Virus record (IMG/VR): IMGVR_UViG_3300023174_005626
Coordinates: 1 to 64,000 of that record
Reading direction: 5' to 3' (one strand)
DNA length: 64,000 nt
From: a virus
Both the position numbers and the translations under genes were made by a program. The notes beneath the pieces were generated by a model, which had not been told where the DNA came from, ran no database searches, and saw nothing but the letters and a program-made list of their open reading frames with translations. Positions 38,556 through 46,417 of the stretch are shown piece after piece. Within the stretch, counting starts at the first letter, position 1. Every line of letters begins with the position of its first letter.

Positions 38556-40475
38556 TTATCCCCATACAGGTCCTGATGATGATGGTGTTACCGCCTTATA
38601 ATCACCAACTACAGGGGTTCCTTTCATTGGGTTGTTTGGTTGACTATATGATGACAACATAGCTTGTGTGTTAAGTTGTTCAAAATTATTTGTAAGAGCC
38701 TTAGACAACGCCTCATTAACTGTTTTGGTAAGCATTGCACCATCTATTTTTGAAGCTCCACTACCATCAACAGTAATTTTGAGTGGTGTTGTAAAATCTA
38801 TTTGAACTTTTGTTGTATTATTTGTTGGAGTAAGACCTTTACTGCCTAAATTGATTGGGTCTGATTTACCCATTAATCCACTATAGGTCGAGTATTTTCC
38901 ACCATCAACATTCGGTCTTCTATCATCACCTAATAATTTATCAATTAAGGTTTTTCCACCCTTTTCTGTTGCTGATTTGTCAGTACTAAGTTTATCACTC
39001 ATTTGATTGAGAGCTTTCAAGACACCTTCTTTAAATTCTGAACCAAATTTTTGTGATTGTTTATCTGCAGTTTCTAATAAAGTGGCACTAGCCTCTGCAA
39101 GACCTTTATTAGGGTCATTCATATCCTTGAAAAATTGTTTGAAGTCAGCGATTGCCGTTGTTGCCATTTGTCTTCCACTGGTTGTTTTTCCGTAAAAATC
39201 AGAAAGAGTACCTGTAATTGCATCAGTTAATCTTCTTCCACCCTCAACCTCTTTATTGATTGTTTGATTACTAGCAAATCCATACATAAATCCGTGGTAA
39301 ATTGCTCTTACATCACCAGCAACCATTTGACTATAGTCTAATTGAGACCTAGCAATTTCTTCTAATGATTTCGGCCCTTCTTTTTGTTCCTTAAGTGTTG
39401 CTTCTAATTGTTGTTGATTTACGTTTGTAAGTTTCTCCCATCGTCTTTCTCCTGAAACACTATCTTTAATACTAATCTCATATTCACCACCATCACCCAT
39501 TCTTGAAATGTTGGAAAGTAATTGTTTGTCTTCCTCTTTAACATTCAATCCAACAGCACTAATTGCTGAAAGTCTATAATCAGCTTCTTTAGCTGCTAAT
39601 CCAAGTTTTGTCATTTCTGTCGCGCTTACCTGTGTTTGGTCTTCAAGTTCTTTGAGTCTTATAACCCCTTCAGGTGTGATTTTAAACGTTTTTGTTTTTT
39701 CATCTAAATAAGTAAATTGTTTTGCTACGTTGACTAAACTATCTTGTATACCTTGTGGATTATTAATTGAATCATTCATCAATCTGAATGGGTCCGCTAA
39801 ATCACCTACCGCCAATCCCAATCTTTGGAATGCGGATGCAACCTCAATCGCTCTTTCAGGTTTATATAAATTATCCGCCAATCTGAATGTTGTATTCATA
39901 TCAAACCTTAACATTGACGCTTGTGCCGCCATTTTTGTTAAACCTTGCACCCCACCCTCAAACTGATAACGGTTTAGTTGGTCCATGTTTTGGGTTACAA
40001 CTTTATAAACCTCTTTTGTATTACCACCAATACTTTGAATATAATTTATTGAATCCTCAATTTGTTTTGACATTTGAGCAACTCCAACACCCACATCAGC
40101 AAAACCACTTACTAAAGTTTTAATACTTTGTTCAGTTACTCTAGACGCGGCGTAAAGTTTTTCTGTTTGTTCTGTTGTAGCAATAATGTTTCTTCTACTT
40201 TCAACCGCAATGTCAGAAATTGCTTTTTGAGCATCAATAAGACTACCACCAAGTCTATCAATACGAGGGGTGGCATCCGCTAACGCGGTTTTAATATCAC
40301 CAATCCTTTGTCTTGTTTCACCGAAAACTCTATTGATTTCACCACCATAAACATCTAAGTCAGTAATAGCTCTGCCGATATCAGTAAAGAACGCAGTTAA
40401 AGAATTCTTACGGTACTCCTCAATCTTGTCGGTGAGTTCTTTGAAATAATCAAGAGGATTTTGTTCGTTAGCCAT
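38556..40475 (-). CDS. Tail tape measure protein (gp29-like)
   Basis: 639 residues, mostly long amphipathic helices with few aromatics: the N-terminal 200 residues are heptad-like (ITDLDVYGGEINRVF, then IGDIKTALADATPRI), followed by helices around residues 200-470 and a low-complexity C-terminal part. Length is close to T4 gp29 (590). Since tape length scales with tail length, a tail a little longer than T4's ~100 nm is expected. Position directly after the tail tube and chaperone genes is the standard tape measure position. It has its own TATTTATA box 14 bases upstream. The assignment rests on composition and position rather than a motif. Confidence 0.7.
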   Translation of the reverse strand: MANEQNPLDYFKELTDKIEEYRKNSLTAFFTDIGRAITDLDVYGGEINRVFGETRQRIGDIKTALADATPRIDRLGGSLIDAQKAISDIAVESRRNIIATTEQTEKLYAASRVTEQSIKTLVSGFADVGVGVAQMSKQIEDSINYIQSIGGNTKEVYKVVTQNMDQLNRYQFEGGVQGLTKMAAQASMLRFDMNTTFRLADNLYKPERAIEVASAFQRLGLAVGDLADPFRLMNDSINNPQGIQDSLVNVAKQFTYLDEKTKTFKITPEGVIRLKELEDQTQVSATEMTKLGLAAKEADYRLSAISAVGLNVKEEDKQLLSNISRMGDGGEYEISIKDSVSGERRWEKLTNVNQQQLEATLKEQKEGPKSLEEIARSQLDYSQMVAGDVRAIYHGFMYGFASNQTINKEVEGGRRLTDAITGTLSDFYGKTTSGRQMATTAIADFKQFFKDMNDPNKGLAEASATLLETADKQSQKFGSEFKEGVLKALNQMSDKLSTDKSATEKGGKTLIDKLLGDDRRPNVDGGKYSTYSGLMGKSDPINLGSKGLTPTNNTTKVQIDFTTPLKITVDGSGASKIDGAMLTKTVNEALSKALTNNFEQLNTQAMLSSYSQPNNPMKGTPVVGDYKAVTPSSSGPVWG

Positions 40476-40489
40476 ATATTAACTTTTCT

Positions 40490-40497
40490 TATAAATA
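40490..40497 (-). promoter_or_regulatory. Late-type promoter box TATTTATA
   Basis: Ends 14 bases before the tape measure ATG, immediately downstream of the terminator hairpin at 40496-40522, followed by AGAAAAG as at 14606. Confidence 0.57.
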
Positions 40498-40522
40498 CAA
40501 AAAGACTGAAAATTCAGTCTTT
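40496..40522 (-). terminator. Terminator hairpin after the chaperone extension frame
   Basis: Palindrome AAAGACTGAA / TTCAGTCTTT (40501-40522), followed on the minus strand by TTTTTG. The TGA stop of the frameshift extension lies inside the stem. The tape measure promoter box follows directly. Confidence 0.7.
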
Positions 40523-40690
40523 ATTATTTTCTTCAATCCATTTATCTAACAAATATTTTCTTGCGAAAATCGGCATTTGTAAAAAATCATTGTAAGAAAC
40601 ATTCAATAACTTACTTAGATAGTAAAATTCGTCTAGTTGACTTTTCCTATAATCAGAAGAAAGGGCGAAAAAAGTCCACCCCAAAACCAA
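40514..40690 (-). CDS. Frameshift extension of tail assembly chaperone (or small overlapping gene)
   Basis: An open frame in the +1 frame relative to the gene above overlaps its last ~35 bases and runs on to a TGA at 40514-40516. It is bounded upstream by a TAA; only TTG codons at 40690 or 40684 could start it. The product reads through FFALSSDYRKSQLDEFYYLS to a well-formed helix (FLQMPIFARKYLLDKWIEENN), which looks like real coding sequence. The slippery run TTTTTTC (40667-40673) before the rare-looking CGC codon would let a +1 shift join GVDFF to ALSSDYR. Location between tail tube and tape measure is where phages place frameshifted chaperones. An independent TTG-started gene is the alternative. 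Confidence 0.6.
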   Translation of the reverse strand: MVLGWTFFALSSDYRKSQLDEFYYLSKLLNVSYNDFLQMPIFARKYLLDKWIEENNKD

Positions 40691-41396
40691 CGTTAACCGT
40701 TAGCAATTCTCCTGATGGGGTTGTTACTGTTTTCTTCATATCTAATTTTGGTTCATTTTCATCCATAAACTTTTTCAAGAATTTGGAATCAGCAATCGGC
40801 ATTTGTTCAATAAATTTAACAATTTCACCTTTGTCTGTTGAACCATTTAATTCAACAATTTGTTTTGTAAGTCTCCAAGTAACTTTTGGTGCCACTCTAC
40901 CTTGTGGATATGTGTCAGCCATTTTTTCAATTTCCATAATTTCACCATATGATAATGGTTTTACTTTAATTGAAGTTTGTGACTTTGGTAACATTAGTGA
41001 AAAAGTACCGTCTTCATTTGGTTTTTGACCTTCAACAATGTTTAACACACTTAAATCAACTCTTGTTTGGAATGGTTTTCTTGTTGCTGGGTCAGTTAAG
41101 TTTACAACCATTTCAGTACCAAAAGAAGTATTTCTTAAGAAGATTAAAATAGCTTCAATGTCTCCTTCCAATAAATCTTCAATTCTTGTATCTGGTTCGT
41201 AAACTTTTGCTCTTAATAAGTTAACTGCCAAGTCGGCAACCCCACCCATTAAGATATTCTCATCAGCAGCGGTTAAATAACCTACCTTTAATGATTTCTT
41301 TTTATTTTTGTAGAACACTCCACCTGATGGTAAAGGAACCACGTCATGTGGAAGTGAAAAGTCTTTCTGTCCGTATTCTCTTGATTGGTCTTGCAT
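40653..41396 (-). CDS. Tail assembly chaperone (gpG/gpE-like), upstream part
   Basis: 247 residues ending DFFRPFF. No cysteine or membrane segment. The central region is helical and acidic (YEPDTRIEDLLEGDIEAIL, then KPLSYGEIMEIEKMADTYP), similar in feel to T4-superfamily baseplate/tail assembly catalysts. Position between tail tube (41469-41957) and tape measure (38556-40475) fits the conserved chaperone that wraps the tape measure during tail building. The 3' end overlaps a second frame that is probably reached by ribosomal frameshifting. A strong terminator separates it from the tail tube gene, and no clear promoter box lies before it, so it may depend on read-through. Confidence 0.6.
   Translation of the reverse strand: MQDQSREYGQKDFSLPHDVVPLPSGGVFYKNKKKSLKVGYLTAADENILMGGVADLAVNLLRAKVYEPDTRIEDLLEGDIEAILIFLRNTSFGTEMVVNLTDPATRKPFQTRVDLSVLNIVEGQKPNEDGTFSLMLPKSQTSIKVKPLSYGEIMEIEKMADTYPQGRVAPKVTWRLTKQIVELNGSTDKGEIVKFIEQMPIADSKFLKKFMDENEPKLDMKKTVTTPSGELLTVNVGFGVDFFRPFF
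40667..40673 (-). other. Candidate +1 (or -2) ribosomal slippage site
   Basis: Sense strand TTTTTTC, read TTT TTT C in the zero frame, then CGC. Shift of Phe-tRNA from TTT to TTC puts ribosomes into the frame that stays open to 40514. A -1 shift at the same run meets TAG after 11 codons and is not supported. Confidence 0.5.
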
Positions 41397-41399
41397 ATA

Positions 41400-41434
41400 A
41401 AAAAATTAACCGTATAGTTTATGTCTATACGGTT
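41400..41434 (-). terminator. Intrinsic terminator after tail tube gene
   Basis: A perfect 10-bp stem AACCGTATAG / CTATACGGTT with a 7-base loop (41408-41434), followed on the minus strand by AATTTTTTTATATG. It would cap the abundant tail tube message. Confidence 0.85.
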
Positions 41435-41468
41435 AAATATAAGGGTAAATAAATTTTTATAAAGAGTA

Positions 41469-41957
41469 TTAGTATACTAACACACATCTGTCCATTCTCA
41501 ATGTAGCAGCAATTGTAGCTAAACCATCTTGGTTGTAAGCTAACTGATTGAAGTTAACATCTGTCATAAATGTACCATACAAAATCCATTTTTCAACCAC
41601 AACTCCTGTTGGGTCTAACATTTCAATGTCAATATCTTTTTTGTATCCTGCGGCATATCCCATACGACCTGTAACTGATTCCGCACATAGACGAACCCAC
41701 TCCATAAGAGCTTGAGCCGCTGATGGTCCGATTGGGTCTCTGAACACCACGTTAATGGTTTGCCAGTTGAATCTTCCTGCAACAAATGTTGATGTATTAA
41801 GGAACGGTATTTCAGTAGCGTTAATTGTAATGTGAGGTCTTGCAGCACTTTCCACAAACCACTCATTAATTCCTAAACTTGACGGGAATCTTAAAATAAA
41901 ACGATTCTGACGTTTCGGTTCATAAGGAAGAGGCATTTTCATTAGTAAATCAGCCAT
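41469..41957 (-). CDS. gp19: Tail tube protein gp19
   Basis: 162 residues, the same length as T4 gp19 (163). Hexamers stack to form the inner tube that conducts DNA. The family pattern is clear: an N-terminal PYEPKRQNRFILRFP, then a strand ARPHITINATEIPFLNT, a VVFRDPIGPSAAQALMEW helix and a C-terminal strand-turn around GTFMTDVNFNQLAYNQDGLATI. A TATTTATC box lies 32 bases upstream, the same distance as at the sheath gene. A strong terminator follows. This arrangement implies a short, abundant transcript, as expected for a major virion protein. Confidence 0.92.
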   Translation of the reverse strand: MADLLMKMPLPYEPKRQNRFILRFPSSLGINEWFVESAARPHITINATEIPFLNTSTFVAGRFNWQTINVVFRDPIGPSAAQALMEWVRLCAESVTGRMGYAAGYKKDIDIEMLDPTGVVVEKWILYGTFMTDVNFNQLAYNQDGLATIAATLRMDRCVLVY

Positions 41958-41989
41958 ATTATTAAATTTTTGTTTCTTTGTTTATAATT

Positions 41990-41997
41990 GATAAATA
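41990..41997 (-). promoter_or_regulatory. Late-type promoter box TATTTATC
   Basis: Ends 32 bases before the tail tube ATG. The sheath gene has the identical box at the identical distance. Confidence 0.57.
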
Positions 41998-42050
41998 TAG
42001 TCGTGTTGAAAAATTTTTTCCCTTTACTTTGTTTTTTAAAAAGAATATCC

Positions 42051-42881
42051 TTATTTAACTTCCTTCTTAATTCCTCCAGCAGTAGAATAAGTTTTAACTA
42101 TATTATCTGGTTTATCTTTAAAATGTTTTTTCATTACTTCTATGTTTTTAGGGTCATCATCTGAAAACCCTATAGAAGGCATCTCTGGTATAAACTTATT
42201 ACCTATATCATTTTTTAGAAATGCTCTTTTATTAAGTACTGCAGCCATACCTTTTATATAGTCCACAAACTCATCCATTGCACGAACCTTCGCCTCTTCA
42301 GGATTAGTTGCACCTGTTTCGTCTCCAAAAGAAACGGGGTGGTATTTGTTGAGAGCTAAATAAGTTTTAATTAACTCATTATCAGACATCTCTTCTTCTC
42401 CCGCAAATGTTCTATATTTCTTTAAGTTTTTAACTAACTCATCTTTACTGATTCCGTTGAAATCATTGATGATATAATTGTAAATTGCTTGCTTTAATGT
42501 GTTGGGGTTGTGACCTCTCGCAGTAATGATTGAAAAAATTGAACCACTATTAATTGCTTCTCTAAAGTCATCAAACGCAGGTCCTTCTTTGGCTTTCATC
42601 GCATCTATTACAAAATCTTTATCACCTGATGTTCTAAAGTTTCTGAATGGGTCTTCAGCAAATCCAACAATTGTGTGACCCTTATAATTAAAATTTTCTT
42701 TGCCAATATGTTGTCTATGTTCCGCAAAGTCATCGGTACTCATACCTATTTCTTCACCATCTTCGTCCTTTACAATTATTTTTGTTGGCATGTGAACAAT
42801 ATTATCATCCCAATCAAAGGCATAATATTTTAAATCTGGTGTTTTTTCATTTTTAAATCCTTCTATTATTCTCGTTCTCAT
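42051..42881 (-). CDS. HAD-superfamily phosphatase-like protein
   Basis: 276 residues. HAD motif I is FDWDDNI, with nucleophile Asp23 and Asp25. Motif II is SIITARG (Thr120), and motif IV is an acidic FSDDD at ~239-243. A Lys in the helix near residue 198 could serve as motif III. The segment between motifs I and II (residues 30-110) is a cap-like insertion. The substrate is unknown; phage HAD proteins include polynucleotide 3'-phosphatases and nucleotidases. It sits between sheath and tube genes, after the sheath terminator and without an obvious promoter box, so it may be an insertion into the tail module. Confidence 0.7.
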   Translation of the reverse strand: MRTRIIEGFKNEKTPDLKYYAFDWDDNIVHMPTKIIVKDEDGEEIGMSTDDFAEHRQHIGKENFNYKGHTIVGFAEDPFRNFRTSGDKDFVIDAMKAKEGPAFDDFREAINSGSIFSIITARGHNPNTLKQAIYNYIINDFNGISKDELVKNLKKYRTFAGEEEMSDNELIKTYLALNKYHPVSFGDETGATNPEEAKVRAMDEFVDYIKGMAAVLNKRAFLKNDIGNKFIPEMPSIGFSDDDPKNIEVMKKHFKDKPDNIVKTYSTAGGIKKEVK

Positions 42882-42889
42882 TGTTGGCT

Positions 42890-42918
42890 AAAAAATGGGG
42901 GAGATAAACTCCCCCTTA
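42890..42918 (-). terminator. Intrinsic terminator after tail sheath gene
   Basis: Stem GGGGGAG / CTCCCCC (42897-42915) with a five-base loop; minus strand continues ATTTTTTAG. It directly follows the sheath stop codon and ends just before the HAD gene. Confidence 0.85.
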
Positions 42919-42924
42919 TTTTTA

Positions 42925-45900
42925 TTAGATATTTTCAAATGAAGCTCCTGTTGGTGTGATAAAGAATTCAATATCAATAAATTCAAGAGCTTTAGTTGGT
43001 TTAAGATAAATTTTACCTGTTAAAGTGTTTCTATCTAAGTCTTCAGGTGAAGAAGATACTGTTACACGGAAGTCATAAAGACCTCTATCTCTTCTAATAC
43101 CATCTAAGATTGGGTTAACACTATCCAAAAACTGTTGTCTTACAACTTGGTCGTTTTGTTCAAATAACAATCTAACCGCTACAGCTGAAATTAACTTACG
43201 AGCTTGTAACAACAATCTTCTAACGTTTAATCTGTTAAGAGCTGTGTCAGCAACTTGAAGTGTCTTGTTACCCCAAATTACAGTTCCAACGTCAGCAAAT
43301 GTTGCGATTGGGTTGATTCTACCTTGATAAAGAGTATCTCTATCTTCTTGAGTCAACTTAACTCTCGCTTTGATTGAATTTACAAGACCTCTTGTGTAAC
43401 CCGCTGATGCGAACCAAGGGAATGCAATATTATCTGTTAAAGCTAAGTTTCTACAAACCTCGCCAGTTGCTGGTAAATAGATTTGTGTATTATTAACAGT
43501 ATCTCTTGTTAAAATCCAAGGATAATAAGTAGCCGTATAGTTTGAATCAATTCCTGTATTATCTAAATTATCAACAGCCTCTTGTGGATAGATAATCGCT
43601 TGAGGGTCAGTTGCATCAGGAAGATACATGTTATAGTCAGGAGTTGTTACAATATACACGGAATCAGCTCTTTGGAATTGAATCATGTTGATAGCCGCTT
43701 CACACAAATTAGAATTAAATACATAATCAATACTTGCAGTTGCAAATACGTTTATGTTTGTTGCTTCAGGATTTGCAAAGGTTAAGATACCAAGTAAGTA
43801 AGCGTAGTAGTCAGTGTTTGCGAAATCTTGAGTATTGTTTTGTACAACAATTCTCTTGAACATACCGTCACCTGTTGCTGTAGGGTATCTTGAAGAAGGA
43901 TAAGCTCCTGCTAAATAACCTGACGCACCTAATTGGAATCTATCTGTATTTGTTCTTGATTCTTCATAAATATCCCAACCATCAAATCCACCAGCAAAAC
44001 ATACTGTATACTTTCTTGAGTAGATATAGTAGTAAGGGTTTTCTTGAGTTTCTGGGTCCATTCTAAAATCTGCAACCCCACACTCAAATGCTGTTTGACC
44101 GCTTGTCTCATATATGTTACCGATAGTAACAACAGTTGCTCCTGAGTCCATATGGAATCCTTTTGAAAGTACATTCCAAGGAATAGAATCTGTTGCAACT
44201 TCCCAACCTGATTGAGGATTTTGTTTACCTTTATAAGTTAAGAATGATTCGTCAATACCATATTCTGTTGAGAATCCTAAGTAACTTCTTCTTACAATGT
44301 TACCTGGAGATTCAACAGCGTTGGTACCACCGAAAGGACTATTAAATGGAGGGTTAGCAATTACTTCACCAGGATAATAATACTTTGTTTTGAATTTAGG
44401 ATATGGTGATGGGTTATTAGGACTAGCGTATTCTCTTTGTGTGTAACCGTAGAACCCACAAGGTAATGCATCAATAGGATACTCGTCAGCTAATTCAATC
44501 ATAATATATTTTGAAATAAGAGCAAACTCCCCGTTAGATGAACCAATTTTTTTAGCAACAAAATTATTTGATGCTGGGTCCATGTTACAGTTTGTAAATT
44601 TCTCAATAACCACAGGATTTGCATCTGTATCAAAGAAGTTTCTAACTAAAACATCAAAACTCATATTATTGAATGATAAGTTAGCAATTGAAACTTTAAT
44701 CTCAACATTCGCGGAATCTCCGTCAGAAATTGAAATAAATTTAAATAATCTATAAACTCTATTACCTCTTAATTCTGAAACTAAGAATGGTGTTTCAGGT
44801 GATTGATATTTTTCTAAATTCCAAGCAATTGAAGAAGCACTTCTACTTCTAGCACCTGGTAATGCAACTAACTCACAATTTAAACCTTTAATATAACCTT
44901 GGTTGTATGCATAATTTAAAGTACCAGGATAAATCTCCTCAACAAATATCGGTGTTTCAAATCTTGATTTACCAAAATTATCTAAACCTAATACCTTTGT
45001 AATATATTTTGAAGATGCTGCAGATAAAGAAGATTCTAGTTGGAATGCATTACCATCTTTAGTAATACCTGACAATAAGAATTGTTCGTATGGTGACTGA
45101 GTAACTCCTGAATACTGACCTGTACAAACCATAGTTAAATCAGTTAAACCACTAACCTCATAAATTGGTCCATGGTCATCACTACTAGCGCTATTGGCAT
45201 AAAGTGAAATACCTCTTGAACGAAGTGTTGCGATTACCATGTTATTAAACTCAGAGTATGCAGTTCCTGAAAAAGTATAAACATTACCTTCAATTGTACC
45301 TGTATAATTTCCTGCCGCTCCCGTTACTAAGTTTGTTACTGAATAATAGAAAGAGTAACCTGAATAATCATTACCTGAATAATTGTCAAAGTTAGCATAA
45401 AACCAAGCATCGTTATTATTAGAACTTAAATCGTTTGTCTCTAAGTTATTAGTATCACAAAGATACTCATTGATTTGATTACTATATTGTGTAACAACTG
45501 GCCAATAATCAGAACCTGGTATTGCACCATAGAATGCAACTGTTGTTGCAGATAATGATGGTTGTTGTGCTATACTATTAATCTCGGTTGAGAAATCAGC
45601 AAATAAGTTAGATGTACTTCCATCGCTCATTCTATATTGAACATAAAGATTTGGTGTGATATAACTATCAAACACCGCATCAGGTGTTGTAAAATTAAAC
45701 GTATCACCTGTAGAATTTCCACTGAAATCTATAGAGAAAGCTTGACCAACATTTGTTTCTAATCCAATTGTTGTTGGGTCAACATTAGCTGTTGTTCTAA
45801 TACTCCATGATGGACCCGCATCATAACCCGAAAGACCCAATACTCTCGTAACAAACAATTGGTTAGATTGTTGTAAATAAGATTTTGCGATATACGCAGC

Positions 45901-46137
45901 CTCATATTGTGGGATTTGTGTATTCACAAACTTGACAGGTTCTGTACCACCGAAGTAGGCTTGGAATTCGTCATAGTTTGTTATAAAGACAGGTTCAAAA
46001 GCGGGACCCTTTATAGTCTCACCTACTAAACCTAATGTTGTAACACCCACGCTCTGAGCCACGAACGATAAGTCCGTTTCAGATGTATAAACACCTGGGG
46101 ATACAAATACTTTTTGATTAACTTGTGCTGTTGCCAT
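42925..46137 (-). CDS. gp18: Tail sheath protein gp18 (unusually long)
   Basis: 1070 residues against 659 in T4. The N-terminus VFVSPGVYTSETDLSF is the classic sheath opening (in T4, SPGVE...), and the C-terminal ~350 residues carry the conserved core: a TRGLVNSIKARVKLTQEDRDTLY-type segment, NPIATFADVGTVIWGNKTL, then LLLQARKLISAVAVRLLFEQND and a final LTGKIYLKPTKALEFIDIEF. The extra ~400 residues lie between, from about 110 to 780, rich in Ser/Tyr/Asn, and probably form surface domains. A TATTTATC box lies 32 bases upstream and a strong terminator follows the stop. Confidence 0.9.
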   Translation of the reverse strand: MATAQVNQKVFVSPGVYTSETDLSFVAQSVGVTTLGLVGETIKGPAFEPVFITNYDEFQAYFGGTEPVKFVNTQIPQYEAAYIAKSYLQQSNQLFVTRVLGLSGYDAGPSWSIRTTANVDPTTIGLETNVGQAFSIDFSGNSTGDTFNFTTPDAVFDSYITPNLYVQYRMSDGSTSNLFADFSTEINSIAQQPSLSATTVAFYGAIPGSDYWPVVTQYSNQINEYLCDTNNLETNDLSSNNNDAWFYANFDNYSGNDYSGYSFYYSVTNLVTGAAGNYTGTIEGNVYTFSGTAYSEFNNMVIATLRSRGISLYANSASSDDHGPIYEVSGLTDLTMVCTGQYSGVTQSPYEQFLLSGITKDGNAFQLESSLSAASSKYITKVLGLDNFGKSRFETPIFVEEIYPGTLNYAYNQGYIKGLNCELVALPGARSRSASSIAWNLEKYQSPETPFLVSELRGNRVYRLFKFISISDGDSANVEIKVSIANLSFNNMSFDVLVRNFFDTDANPVVIEKFTNCNMDPASNNFVAKKIGSSNGEFALISKYIMIELADEYPIDALPCGFYGYTQREYASPNNPSPYPKFKTKYYYPGEVIANPPFNSPFGGTNAVESPGNIVRRSYLGFSTEYGIDESFLTYKGKQNPQSGWEVATDSIPWNVLSKGFHMDSGATVVTIGNIYETSGQTAFECGVADFRMDPETQENPYYYIYSRKYTVCFAGGFDGWDIYEESRTNTDRFQLGASGYLAGAYPSSRYPTATGDGMFKRIVVQNNTQDFANTDYYAYLLGILTFANPEATNINVFATASIDYVFNSNLCEAAINMIQFQRADSVYIVTTPDYNMYLPDATDPQAIIYPQEAVDNLDNTGIDSNYTATYYPWILTRDTVNNTQIYLPATGEVCRNLALTDNIAFPWFASAGYTRGLVNSIKARVKLTQEDRDTLYQGRINPIATFADVGTVIWGNKTLQVADTALNRLNVRRLLLQARKLISAVAVRLLFEQNDQVVRQQFLDSVNPILDGIRRDRGLYDFRVTVSSSPEDLDRNTLTGKIYLKPTKALEFIDIEFFITPTGASFENI

Positions 46138-46169
46138 TATTAAATTATTCTTTGCAGATTTATTTTAAT

Positions 46170-46177
46170 GATAAATA
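46170..46177 (-). promoter_or_regulatory. Late-type promoter box TATTTATC
   Basis: Thirty-two bases upstream of the sheath ATG, matching the tail tube gene arrangement. Confidence 0.57.
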
Positions 46178-46255
46178 TTCAATACTAACACAAAAAACTT
46201 GACTTTTGGATATGTATTTGTAAACGGTGAGAATAAATTCTGCCTTTTTTCTACC

Positions 46256-46417
46256 ATGAAAACAAAGAAAGAAATAAAGAACATAAAAATATCCCCTGAA
46301 TCACATGAGGTACTGAAAAAGTATTGTGATAAGAGAGGTATTAAAATTTATAAATTCCTTGAGAATTTAATAATTGAAAAGTGTAAAGAGAAGAAAGATA
46401 TCTACGGAGAAAATTAA
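46256..46417 (+). CDS. Small ribbon-helix-helix-like protein
   Basis: 53 residues from the ATG at 46256; an upstream in-frame extension from 46199 looks non-coding. The sequence IKNIKISPESHEVLKKYC, then helices through KFLENLIIEKC, fits the beta-alpha-alpha ribbon-helix-helix fold of small DNA-binding repressors (Arc/CopG type). It is Lys-rich. It runs opposite to its neighbours and its stop codon TAA overlaps the stop of the convergent neck gene. It could regulate the divergent sheath promoter ~80 bases away (inference). Confidence 0.55.
   Translation: MKTKKEIKNIKISPESHEVLKKYCDKRGIKIYKFLENLIIEKCKEKKDIYGEN

Noticed and set aside
40667-40673. -1 frameshift at TTTTTTC
   Set aside because: The -1 frame meets TAG after 11 codons and gives an unremarkable peptide, while the +1 frame gives a long, helix-forming extension.
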